Under the pieces are notes generated by a model. The model saw only the letters and a list, made by a program, of their open reading frames with translations. It was not told the origin of the DNA and searched no databases. The translations under genes were made by a program, and so were the position numbers. 64,000 bases of DNA from Durusdinium trenchii (taxonomy: Eukaryota; Sar; Dinophyceae; Suessiales; Symbiodiniaceae), in assembly GCA_963970005.1 (NCBI GenBank), contig CAXAMN010008369.1, positions 135,508 to 199,507 on the forward strand, written 5' to 3'. This document shows, piece by piece, positions 33,344-41,935 of this stretch. The stretch's first letter is position 1, and the number at the start of each line of letters is the position of its first letter.

Positions 33344-34629
33344 GAGTCCGAGCTGCACCCGCTTGCGATCCAGTACTACAGGCAGGCTATGGCGCCTCGC
33401 CTTCAAGGGGCACCGTCGAGAGAGGCATTGACGCTATGCTTTGCCATCGACCTGATCTTGCAAGGCCGAGTGGCCGAATCGGCCGACTGTCTAGTGCAGA
33501 GGTTGAAGTCGATCGAACTGGTGTCACAGGGGGCAGCGTGGCAAATAGCGCAGCGGCTCGAGGTTTTGCCTCCGGAACGCCCAGTGATTTCTACGAGAAG
33601 CGAAGCCAAGGAGGCAATCAGAGAACAAAAAGAGGAGTCGAAAACCAAGTCGGAGGCTTCCCAGGTGAGGGGCAAAGGAGAGTCATGGAGGAGCACTTCG
33701 TGGACCGAGAGCGGAGGAGACGTCAACAGAAAAGGAAAAGACACGAAAGGCCGTGGAAAGAAAGGGAAGCAGAAGGAAGAGCCGAAGAAGTGGGAGAAGA
33801 GAGAGGAGAAGTAAGGAGGGAGGCTGAGTATGAGCCGCCTGCAGAGGGAGCTCCATTTGAAGGGGAGCTCATCGAGGTGGAGCCGGGCGCTGACCTGGAG
33901 CTTTTTCCGAAGATGCTGACCTCTGGACGTCACGTCGGCGAGGAGGCCAGTAGCGCAGCTGTGGCAGATGTGAGGCCGGGTATTCTGCCTACTTCCCTGC
34001 CGATCCCAGGCGAACGACTGAATGTGGTCGCGCTTGAAAAAGAATGCATGAAGCCGCCAAGTGCTGGGGATAGTTTAGCCGAAGCCATTCCGTGGGTGTT
34101 GAGCATGCTGGTTCATACGTGTGAGAACATCGGATTCGACCTGCACTGCAAGGCCCAGCCCAAGGGCGACGTCTTCCCGTTGCCCACCAGCATGGCCTAC
34201 CTCAAGGAGATGGTGGAGGCGCCTGAGCAAGAAGTGGTGATAGTGAGGGGCATGTGTTGTGCGTTGAATAGCTTCTATGGGGAGTCCGTTGAGAATTCTT
34301 TTTATCCAACAAAGGTGCAGAGGCAGGTAGTTAAGGGGTTACATAAGGAGGCTCAAGTGGTCATGGGATGGCCTGAAAGATTGGAAGAAACCTCATGGAA
34401 GAGTTTCTTTGAGTTAAAGACCATTGATTATTGCGGGGATGAAGTCTTGTGTGCTCGGCCAACGTCTTGGAGCAACCTCGCCCCAGCGATGCCTGCAGAA
34501 GTGGCATCAGTGGAGCTGTCAGAGGTTTGTGAACTTGGGTGCAAACACTATGTAGATCATTTTTTGGACTACCTCCTACCAGGGGAGGTCCAGAGGAAGA
34601 TGAAGCCCCCCACGGGTGTTGGTCCATGA
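33322..34629 (+). CDS. Pol N-terminal region, DIRS-like element 2
   Basis: Open frame leading into the RT. The first part lies opposite the ORF1 tail and is mostly its shadow; protein-like sequence starts near 33815 (YEPPAEGAPFEGELIEVEPG). Later blocks include IPGERLNVVALEKECM, EQEVVIVRGMCCALNSFYGE and CKHYVDHFLDYLLPGEVQRK. It is a linker and N-terminal RT region without catalytic motifs. It ends at a TGA just after a C6 run (34606-34611); the RT carries on in the +1 frame, so a one-base indel in the run, biological or technical, explains the break. Confidence 0.6.
   Translation: MPETHVQGVRAAPACDPVLQAGYGASPSRGTVERGIDAMLCHRPDLARPSGRIGRLSSAEVEVDRTGVTGGSVANSAAARGFASGTPSDFYEKRSQGGNQRTKRGVENQVGGFPGEGQRRVMEEHFVDRERRRRQQKRKRHERPWKEREAEGRAEEVGEERGEVRREAEYEPPAEGAPFEGELIEVEPGADLELFPKMLTSGRHVGEEASSAAVADVRPGILPTSLPIPGERLNVVALEKECMKPPSAGDSLAEAIPWVLSMLVHTCENIGFDLHCKAQPKGDVFPLPTSMAYLKEMVEAPEQEVVIVRGMCCALNSFYGESVENSFYPTKVQRQVVKGLHKEAQVVMGWPERLEETSWKSFFELKTIDYCGDEVLCARPTSWSNLAPAMPAEVASVELSEVCELGCKHYVDHFLDYLLPGEVQRKMKPPTGVGP
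33344..33814 (+). CDS. ORF1 (Gag-like) 3' part of DIRS-like element 2
   Basis: Resumes after the transposon as ESELHPLAIQYYRQAMAPRL, then a helical block (REALTLCFAIDLILQGRVAE, VQRLKSIE, WQIAQRLEVLPPER) and a Lys/Glu-rich tail, ending at TAA 33812-33814. It continues the protein interrupted at 22504: the GAG codon at 33344 is in phase with GAG at 22500. This helical domain is the conserved C-terminal part of ORF1 in dinoflagellate multicopy elements, to my knowledge. The pol frame overlaps its end. Confidence 0.65.
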   Translation, partial: ESELHPLAIQYYRQAMAPRLQGAPSREALTLCFAIDLILQGRVAESADCLVQRLKSIELVSQGAAWQIAQRLEVLPPERPVISTRSEAKEAIREQKEESKTKSEASQVRGKGESWRSTSWTESGGDVNRKGKDTKGRGKKGKQKEEPKKWEKREEK

Positions 34630-35500
34630 TGACAATTGGCTGGAGGTCTGCAAGGGCCTATTGGAACGGGGAGTATGCACTCCTATCCATGTGGACGATG
34701 TCTATCAGGTGGACGGAGCGCCCGTACTCAACGGCCTCTTTGGCGTGCCCAAGGACGAAGAGGCTGAGGGCATTCCAATCCACCGCCTGATTATGGATCT
34801 ACGGCCGTGCAACCTGGTGTGCCGCGCGCTGGAAGGAGACGTCTCGACTCTACCGAGTTGGGCCACGATGGGACCACTGCAGATCATGCCCACGGAGAAC
34901 CTTGTCGTGTCCTCTGAAGATGTGCGGTGTTTCTTTTATATATTCAAGGTCCCAACTGAGTGGAGAAGACTCCTCGCGTTCAACAAGGTCCTTCCTCGAG
35001 AGCTATGGCCAACCCATGATGGTCCTTATTACATGGCATCTCAGGTGTTACCCATGGGGTTCAAGAACTCGGTGAGTCTAGCACAGCATGTGCATCGCAA
35101 CATCGTACGACGAGCTGCTCTACGGATCCCTGGCAGTCTTGAAGGATCAGGAGAGATTCGCAAGGACAGGCCATTCTCGGGGGCCTCGACCCTTCATCGG
35201 ATCTACCTGGACAATTTCGACCTGCTGGAGAAGATGGACCGCAAGACTGCTCAGCTCCTACAAGGGGAGCCGAGCCCAGCGCTCTTGGCCCTGAGGGCTG
35301 AGTACGAGGCGTGGGGAATCCCGCGTCATCCCAAGAAGGCCGTGTGCAGAGCAATGAAGGCTGAGGTGCAAGGCGCTATCATTGATGGAGAGGCCGGAGT
35401 GGCCTACCCCAAACCGGTGAAGATCTACAAGTATGTCGCCTTGGCCATCCTCCTGCTTCAAGAAGAGTCATGCAGTCAGAAGCAGGCTCAGGTGGTCGCC
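34617..35500 (+). CDS. Reverse transcriptase domain, DIRS-like element 2
   Basis: Residues numbered from 34616. Motif 2 region: RLIMDLRPCNLV. Motif A: SSEDVRCFFYIFKVP with D102. Motif B: VLPMGFKNSVSLAQ (144-157). Motif C: YLDN (197-200), where the second catalytic Asp of YxDD is Asn. Thumb-like region: WGIPRHPKKAV and AEVQGAIIDGE. The frame leaves family sequence at a G7 run (35501-35507) and resumes one base out of phase in the next feature. The Asn in motif C may be a variant of this lineage rather than decay, since the flanking residues are well kept. Confidence 0.7.
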
Positions 35501-38459
35501 GGGGGGGCTGGTGTACATCAGCATGTTCCGACGTCCAATGCTGGGTTGCCTGAACCAAGTATGGCAGTTCATCGAGAGCTTTCGAGGTTATCCGTCCTTC
35601 ATCAAGTTTGCCATCCCAGAGGGAGTCAAGCTCGAAATTGCTAGATTCATCTGCCTGGTCCCGCTGGCCAAGCTGAACTTTCGCCTCCTAATCAGCGGGG
35701 AGGTTACGGCTAGTGACGCTTCTACCACAGGGGGAGGTATCACCGCAAGCGCAGGCCTGACAGGTTTTGGCCAGGCAGCAGCCGGAGCGAAAGTACGAGG
35801 AGATCTGGCGGATCCCAGTGACCTGACGGCCATACTCACCATAGGGCTATTTGATGGGATAGGTGCTTTGCGAGTCGCCGCAGATGCTCTTGGATTGGGA
35901 GTGATTGGTCACATCAGTGTGGAGGTGAAGAAGGAGGCAAGCAGGGTTCTTGAGAGTCGCTTTCCTTCCACCCTCTTCGTGGAAGGTGGCGTGGAAGTCG
36001 TGGACAATGAAATGGTGCGGTCTTGGGCGGCTAGGTACTCTCAAGCAGCAGTGGTTCTCATTGGAGCTGGACCACCATGTCAAGGTGTGAGTGGACTCAA
36101 CTCCAACCGACGTGGAGCACTCCGCGATCACCGCAGTTGTTTGTTTAGCCACGTGGCGCGAATCCGCGACTTGGTGAAGGTGCATTTCTGTTGGGCGCAG
36201 GTCCGTTACCTGGCCGAGAGTGTCATGAGCATGGATGAGGGCGACCGGAAGGTTATGACGGAGTCCTTTGGCGACATTCCAGTCTCTATTGATGCTGCAG
36301 GAGTGTCACTTGCCCGACGACCTCGCCTTTACTGGTGCAATTGGGAACTGCTCCCAGGTCGGGGAGTAACAGTCCACACTCCTGTTGGAGCGGGGAGTGC
36401 TCAGTATCGGACGGTGGAGCTTCATGCCCAGGTGAAAGCCGAGCTCTTCCTCTTGGAGGGGTGCCAACGTACATCGGAGGGGCCGCTCCCAACCTTCACG
36501 ACCTCACGACCCAGGGATAACCCCGGCCGCAATCCCGCAGGCCTTGACACCCTAGATGACGGAGAGCGCCTGGCATGGGAACGGGACCGATATAGGTTTC
36601 CGCCATACCAATATCAGCAAAAGAACCTTGTGAAGGAGCCAGGAGGTGGCTTGAGGCTACCGAGCATTGTTGAGAGGGAGGTCATCATGGGTTTTCCAAG
36701 GGATTTTACATTCCAGTGCATGAGCAAACAGTTCCACGGTACCGAGGCTCACCTTGACGAGCGCAAGACACTAGTAGGGAACACGTGGAATGTCACCGTG
36801 GTGACCTGGTTGCTTTCGCAGCTGGGAGCTCAGCTGGGACTATGTTCATTCCTGAGCCCTCAGGATGCGGTGGATTTGACTACAGCAGGGACGAGCACTA
36901 CCGTTGCGGGACTTTTGCAGAGACCGCCGCTGAATGCTCCTACAGCAGAGGGGAGCTGTCCTGGCAGCCTGATGCTTGTTGAAAAACTGTTGAATCTGGT
37001 CAGCTTGAAGGGCGAAGATATCATGATTCAAGCCCAGTCGGAGGAGACGCTCAAGTATCATCGCCTTCGAGCGAGCTTGCCGGCAGGCCTTTGGAAGTGG
37101 AAGACCATCACTGGATGGCACTGGCGCGGCAGCACTGAGCACATCAACGTGCTTGAGATGAGGGCCGTGCTTACCACTCTCAAGTGGCGCATCATCAAGC
37201 AGAAGACCTTCCACTCAAAATTTATCCATATGATCGATAGTCTTGTGTGCCTACATTCTCTGTCACGTGGACGAAGCAGCAGCAGGAAGATGAGAAGGAC
37301 GCTTTGTCGAATAGATGCTTTACTTCTAGCTTCTGGCAACCATGGAGTATGGGCGTATGTCCATACTTCTCAAAACCCAGCAGATCGGCCGTCCCGGCGG
37401 CCAGTTCGCAAAAAAATGGTGAGAAGACAGGCAGCGCACCTGGAAGGTAGAAGTAAAGCAGCAAGGCAGGAGCAGAGAAGACGCTTAGGCCCGCTGAGGA
37501 ATCTCTCAGTGCAGAGCAAGACAAGGGATCGATACAACAAGGCATTGGATAAATACAAGAGCTATTTAAAAGATGAGGGACGTGTTTTCCCAAGAGAAGC
37601 ATCTGGTCATGACTACCTCCTCTCGCAGTACATAGAGTTCCTTTGGGAAACGGGCGAGGGCCGCGCCCTTGCCTGTGACACCATTGCCTCTGTACAAGAC
37701 CAACAGCCGGCACTCAGGGGGCACCTCCCCAGCGCGTGGAGATTGATGAGGACCTGGCAGACAAATGAAATACCAAACAGAGCACCGCCTCTGCCAGTGG
37801 AAGCCTTGCATGTTCTCGTTGGATACGCACTTTTCTCTGGAAATAGCCTTTTTGGACTTTCCCTACTCCTTGCTTTCCATGGGCTCCTACGCACCGGGGA
37901 GCTCCTGGGCATTCGAAAGACTCATGTCACCCAAGTTGGCCCCAGGTCACCGGCCGTCATTTCACTTGGGATGACGAAGGGAGGAAAGAGAGTAGGGGCA
38001 AGTGAAAGCGTGACCATCAGAGAGGAGGAGACCCTTCGACGACTTTGGCAGTGGCTACACACGCCTAATACCCCGTCACTGCTCTGCGGCACAGCGCACA
38101 GTTGGAGAAAGACCTTCAATGACGCACTAGAAGCATGTCAGCTTGTTGGGCACGACTTTCGTCCTTACAGCCTTCGCAGAGGAGGGGCTACCATGTATTT
38201 CGGACGACATGGCTCGCTGGACCGCCTCCTAGTTCAGGGGAGGTGGGCCTCTTCAAAGACGGCCCGTATCTACATCAACGAAGGTTTGGCCGTTCTTGCT
38301 GAACTTCAGCTGACTTTTAATGCACCAGCCAAAGCATATGCCCGACAATACAACAAGTCCTTGATGTCACCGCTCCAAACCCTTGAGCTTCCCCAAAAGG
38401 GGAGGCCAGGGGGACGTGGAAAGAAGCCTAAGAAAGGCAAGAAAAGACACCACAAGTAG
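35433..38459 (+). CDS. RNase H with nested C5 DNA methyltransferase, then tyrosine recombinase
   Basis: Family sequence begins near 35508 (LVYISMFRRPML). RNase H: D95 in TASDASTTGGG, then, after the methyltransferase, E575 in HINVLEMRAVL, D602 in HMIDSLV and D651 in NPADRPSRR. C5-MTase between them: motif I IGLFDGIGALR (137-147), motif IV AGPPCQGVSG with nucleophile C216, motif VI AESV (E262; canonical ENV), motif VIII RRPRLYW (294-300), then a target-recognition-sized region, motif IX LPSIVEREVIMGFP (410-423) and motif X LVGNTWN (447-453). Recombinase: R820 in LLRTGELLGIR, a TKGGKR lysine block, R915 in SLRRGGATMYF, GRW (W938) and nucleophile Y947 in IYINE. All catalytic positions are present except the Asn of ENV. 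The Lys-rich tail ends at TAG 38457-38459. Confidence 0.85.
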   Translation: MSPWPSSCFKKSHAVRSRLRWSPGGLVYISMFRRPMLGCLNQVWQFIESFRGYPSFIKFAIPEGVKLEIARFICLVPLAKLNFRLLISGEVTASDASTTGGGITASAGLTGFGQAAAGAKVRGDLADPSDLTAILTIGLFDGIGALRVAADALGLGVIGHISVEVKKEASRVLESRFPSTLFVEGGVEVVDNEMVRSWAARYSQAAVVLIGAGPPCQGVSGLNSNRRGALRDHRSCLFSHVARIRDLVKVHFCWAQVRYLAESVMSMDEGDRKVMTESFGDIPVSIDAAGVSLARRPRLYWCNWELLPGRGVTVHTPVGAGSAQYRTVELHAQVKAELFLLEGCQRTSEGPLPTFTTSRPRDNPGRNPAGLDTLDDGERLAWERDRYRFPPYQYQQKNLVKEPGGGLRLPSIVEREVIMGFPRDFTFQCMSKQFHGTEAHLDERKTLVGNTWNVTVVTWLLSQLGAQLGLCSFLSPQDAVDLTTAGTSTTVAGLLQRPPLNAPTAEGSCPGSLMLVEKLLNLVSLKGEDIMIQAQSEETLKYHRLRASLPAGLWKWKTITGWHWRGSTEHINVLEMRAVLTTLKWRIIKQKTFHSKFIHMIDSLVCLHSLSRGRSSSRKMRRTLCRIDALLLASGNHGVWAYVHTSQNPADRPSRRPVRKKMVRRQAAHLEGRSKAARQEQRRRLGPLRNLSVQSKTRDRYNKALDKYKSYLKDEGRVFPREASGHDYLLSQYIEFLWETGEGRALACDTIASVQDQQPALRGHLPSAWRLMRTWQTNEIPNRAPPLPVEALHVLVGYALFSGNSLFGLSLLLAFHGLLRTGELLGIRKTHVTQVGPRSPAVISLGMTKGGKRVGASESVTIREEETLRRLWQWLHTPNTPSLLCGTAHSWRKTFNDALEACQLVGHDFRPYSLRRGGATMYFGRHGSLDRLLVQGRWASSKTARIYINEGLAVLAELQLTFNAPAKAYARQYNKSLMSPLQTLELPQKGRPGGRGKKPKKGKKRHHK

Positions 38460-38464
38460 CTCAT

Positions 38465-38474
38465 NNNNNNNNNN
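38465..38474. other. Assembly gap (10 N)
   Basis: Ten N directly after the retroelement stop, mirroring the first gap; both mark breaks at DIRS-like element 3' ends. Confidence 0.99.
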
Positions 38475-38518
38475 TAGGCTTTGCATTGCAGACAAAAGAG
38501 AGTGGAGTGCTGGGAGCC

Positions 38519-38536
38519 TTTATATATATATATATT
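38519..38536. repeat. TA microsatellite
   Basis: Uninterrupted (TA) tract. Similar tracts occur at about 25201-25222, 32031-32043, 61280-61293 and 62957-62970, often in introns or spacers. Confidence 0.9.
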
Positions 38537-38601
38537 GACCCCTGAACCCACCCCTAGCCTGATCGGCAGTCCCATGGGATTGGCCACTTCATGCGCCCCA
38601 G

Positions 38602-38653
38602 GTGCATTATGACTTCTACACCACCTTCCGCAACGCCTACTTCATCCGTTTCG
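38602..38653 (+). CDS. Candidate short exon with GC donor
   Basis: Between the acceptor CCCCAG (ends 38601) and the donor-like GCAAGTG (38654) the frame reads VHYDFYTTFRNAYFIRF. The aromatic, low-redundancy peptide and the strong GC-AG type donor, common in dinoflagellate introns, support it. Unlinked to other exons; product unknown. Confidence 0.35.
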
Positions 38654-39214
38654 GCAAGTGCGCAAGAACCACACTGGAAACACCGAGGGCCGTTCGCCAT
38701 CGGATCAGGCAGTGACAGATCATGACCAGTTTAAGCTTGCAACAGGGATCAATGGCTGGAATTGGGATATTGTGAACCATTTTTGACATGTTCTGTATTG
38801 CTTGTTCTGTACTTTGGATGTGTATGCATGTGTGTATAGGGCTGGACACATTTTTACAAAGAGCCGCAGTGGTGAACATGCAAGATGACCAACTTGGCGA
38901 ATGTGTTCCAAATCTTGGGATGGTTACGTGTGTTGATCACACACACGGTTGCAGAGAGTTGGAACGGTTCACAGTTCTGCCATTGCTGCTACCGTCATGT
39001 GGTCAGGAGGTCCAAGTATGGTCAAATCGCCTGTCGAGTGCTCCAAAACCCTTGGCGACTCGTATCGTCTTGCGACACGTCACACAGGCACTCTCGGGCG
39101 CTACCGGACGTGCCAGGTACACGCAGACGGTTTTAAGGGATCCTTTCAATATCAACTATGTGGGTGCCATGTCCGGAGCCCAAGAAAGCTGAGGATGTGC
39201 AGAGAGAGACAAAG

Positions 39215-39236
39215 AGATAGATAGATAGATAGATAG
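39215..39236. repeat. GATA microsatellite
   Basis: About five uninterrupted GATA units flanked by GAGA. Confidence 0.9.
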
Positions 39237-41724
39237 AGAGAGTGCGTAGTGCCATATCGTTGGAATGTCCTTCATCAAGCTACATTCAAGTAGGTCACCA
39301 TCTATATCTCCTGCTACCAAAAACACCAATTTTTTTGGTGGTTTTGATGTTTCCGATGTTTCCTCGCCGTGTGCGCTGGACTCGGCAACCTCGCTTGTGC
39401 TGGGCTGGGCTCGAGGTACCACGCCTACCCGAGCCCCTGGCAGGTCTTTATGCAGGCAGGGGATGGAGGAGTGGATTGGATGAAGTAATTCGAGATCCAT
39501 CTGGAGCACTTCGACATATCATCATATCATCCCAATCTTTTTGGACATCCATCTGGCCATCCAGCTGTGAAGCAATTTGTGAGTCTTCCAGTTCCCCCAA
39601 GTGACTTCTACTCGTCCAAACCGGATGAATCAATCCCAGTCGGGCCTCCAGGTACCATATGGGAATCCATGGGACTTGCAGACATGCCAGGTGGAAGGTC
39701 CCCCAGGTATCCCCAAGAGAGTACGAGCCTTGCGCCGTTGGTCCAGTTCTGCAGAAAGAGGCCTTTTGTGATATAGTTTCATGTGTTCAGACCGTGAAAC
39801 GCCTCGTCCACACCGTTGAGATGGTTATTCTTTTGTACGTATATTAGGCAGTGTGTCCAGAATAAGGAGACCCCGCATGTTACGCGTCTCAGCCGCTTTT
39901 TGCTTCCTTCCCAGAGTTCTTTGCCAGTCTCCCTATTGACAGATCCGCTTCACAGGGCCCCACTGGTGGAAGAGAACGAAGCCCATGGCGGCCTACGGGA
40001 GTTTGGTGAGGTCTGAAATCAGGTCCCGGCCACCATGGTTGCTAGGTACTTTTCTGGGGGGGAGTTCATGGGGGGAAAGGACGTCTTAATGGGTCATGCA
40101 TCAACTGAAAACCGCAGTTTGGTGACATATTTGTATACAGTTGTTCACACTTGTCTTGAATATAATCTTGAGTTCCCCAACCTGATAAGGTCATTGCGGC
40201 ACTTGGCTGCAGGTCAAACATTCAGCCCCCCCCCAAACTGCCCAAATGTCAACCACCCCCCAAAAATACCAACCGTTTCGCCGAACAACGCCGGTCTTGG
40301 TGAAATCCGCTCCCTGCCCTCCCTGCGCCCCAGGACCCGGATGGGAACTACGTGCCCATCTGGGCCACGGACCTCCGTTGGGATGCCTTGGGAGCGCCCA
40401 CGCGCCACGCGCGCTGTGTTGGGGTGAGAGGTCGAGACAGAAGACTGAAGGCTGAAGTCGCCGGTGAGTTGTAGTTAAGAGCGGATTGTTGAGCAGACTG
40501 CAAAAACGTTGGGTCTCTTGTGGCATCAAGTTCTGGCAGCCTGTTGAGAAGCAATGAGCTCAGGCTCAGACCCCCACATACAACCCAAATTGGCCAGTCC
40601 AGAGCAGAGGAGAAGGAGTCCGGAGGAGGAGGAGGAGGCAGGGTCGAACCAGGAATTACTGCGACATGGCGACTATAACGTGTTCTCCAAACACCAAATG
40701 AAGAGAAAACTGAGGAACCATTGATCAGATTGCTGGAGCGAAGCAAACATGGCCATTGTGACTCAGAATCTTGCTACAGCAATCGCAAGGCAACTCACAA
40801 ATGAATCAGAAGCATTGTGTAAGGAGTTGTGCAACATGTGCCGACTTCTAACGAGCAAGACCATTGATCCACAAAGTCTCCAAGTTGGAAGTGGCAAGTC
40901 ATCGCAGCAAACCTAGGTGAGTCAATTGGAGGGTTTGCTTCGAAGTGTTTGGAAAAGCTAGTGAAAAGACCGTGAGAGGAGCTGTTCTAGGAAGAGGAAC
41001 CAAATATTCAAACAATGGGATTGATGGCTTTGCTTGCCCTTATGATGCTGATGCTTTTCATGCATTTTCTTCGACCTCCCAACGGATCTACTGCGCCGTG
41101 CGGGAAATGTGTTTGCAGGGTCTGGTGCAGGGTCTGTCATAGTTCACTAGAAGCATGTGTCGAGCAGAAGCATGTGGTTTTCTTCCAAGGGAGTTGCCAG
41201 CATGCCCCCAATGTCACAACGGGCGTTTAGCAACATCAAGCCGGGGGAATGCAGAACGCCTGCAAAGGCACAAAGTAAGCTGCCAAGGACGTGCATGTTG
41301 CATCATTTTGCGACAAAGAGGGGAACATGGATCACAAATCATACCCTGTCTTTGATGGGAGAGATGCCTTGGGATTCCGAGGTCCTTCGGTCCAATGCGT
41401 GAAGTGGAGGGCTCAGAGAGTGAAGGTGATTTGGGTCATGACTCATGACCCTGCACGCTTTTTGCTTGGACACTCCCGCAAGCAACGAAGTCTCATCGGT
41501 AGACGAAAACGTCCTTCCAGAAGTGAGTGGCCATGCCTCTCTCTTGGGATTGCAGGGACTGGATTTCCAGGCGGAAGATGTCCAAAAGAACAGATTGGAT
41601 TTCACGTGTTGATCCTCAACCGTGTCACCTATGTCCTCAGCGTGCAGTCAGCAGAACAGCGCATCGCTGGTAGCTGATACATGCAGTGACAATAAGGATC
41701 CCTTTCAAAGGCAAAACTTGATGG

Positions 41725-41935
41725 ACCGATCGACGTGAATCCCCGCCGTCGGATCGAAGGGACGCGGATCCTCCTGCGGTTCCACAGATGTCAGCGGTTC
41801 CTCGAACCGTTCCAGGCGGAAACTACAGAGGGCCAACTCGTTGTGGCGTGACGTGGGTCTGTTGGAGGCTGCGAACGAAGCATGGCGGATGCTGGTGGGT
41901 TTGGAGCCCGTGAAAGGGTTCCCAGACAACACCAA
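41725..41935 (-). CDS. Candidate exon, unknown product
   Basis: The minus-strand frame stays open and protein-like: TGSKPTSIRHASFAASNRPT, then ELALCSFRLERFEEPLTSVE and DPRPFDPTAGIHVDRS. Plus-strand frames over the same bases are interrupted. Splice limits are uncertain and no domain is recognised. Confidence 0.3.

Larger units (their letters stand above)
20642..38464 (+). mobile_element. DIRS-like YR retroelement 2, interrupted by a 10.84-kb transposon
   Basis: The 5' part (20642-22504) carries an SR-rich ORF1. The 3' part (33344-38459) carries the ORF1 C-terminus, RT, RNase H with a nested C5 DNA methyltransferase, and a tyrosine recombinase. The two parts are on the same strand and join in frame when 22505-33343 plus one GA target copy is removed. 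Several small frame changes in ORF1 and two at homopolymer runs in pol (34606-34611, 35501-35507) mean this copy is inactive as read. The 3' end abuts the gap at 38465. Confidence 0.8.

Noticed and set aside
39215..39236. Possible CRISPR-like short repeat array
   Set aside because: A simple GATA microsatellite with no spacers.
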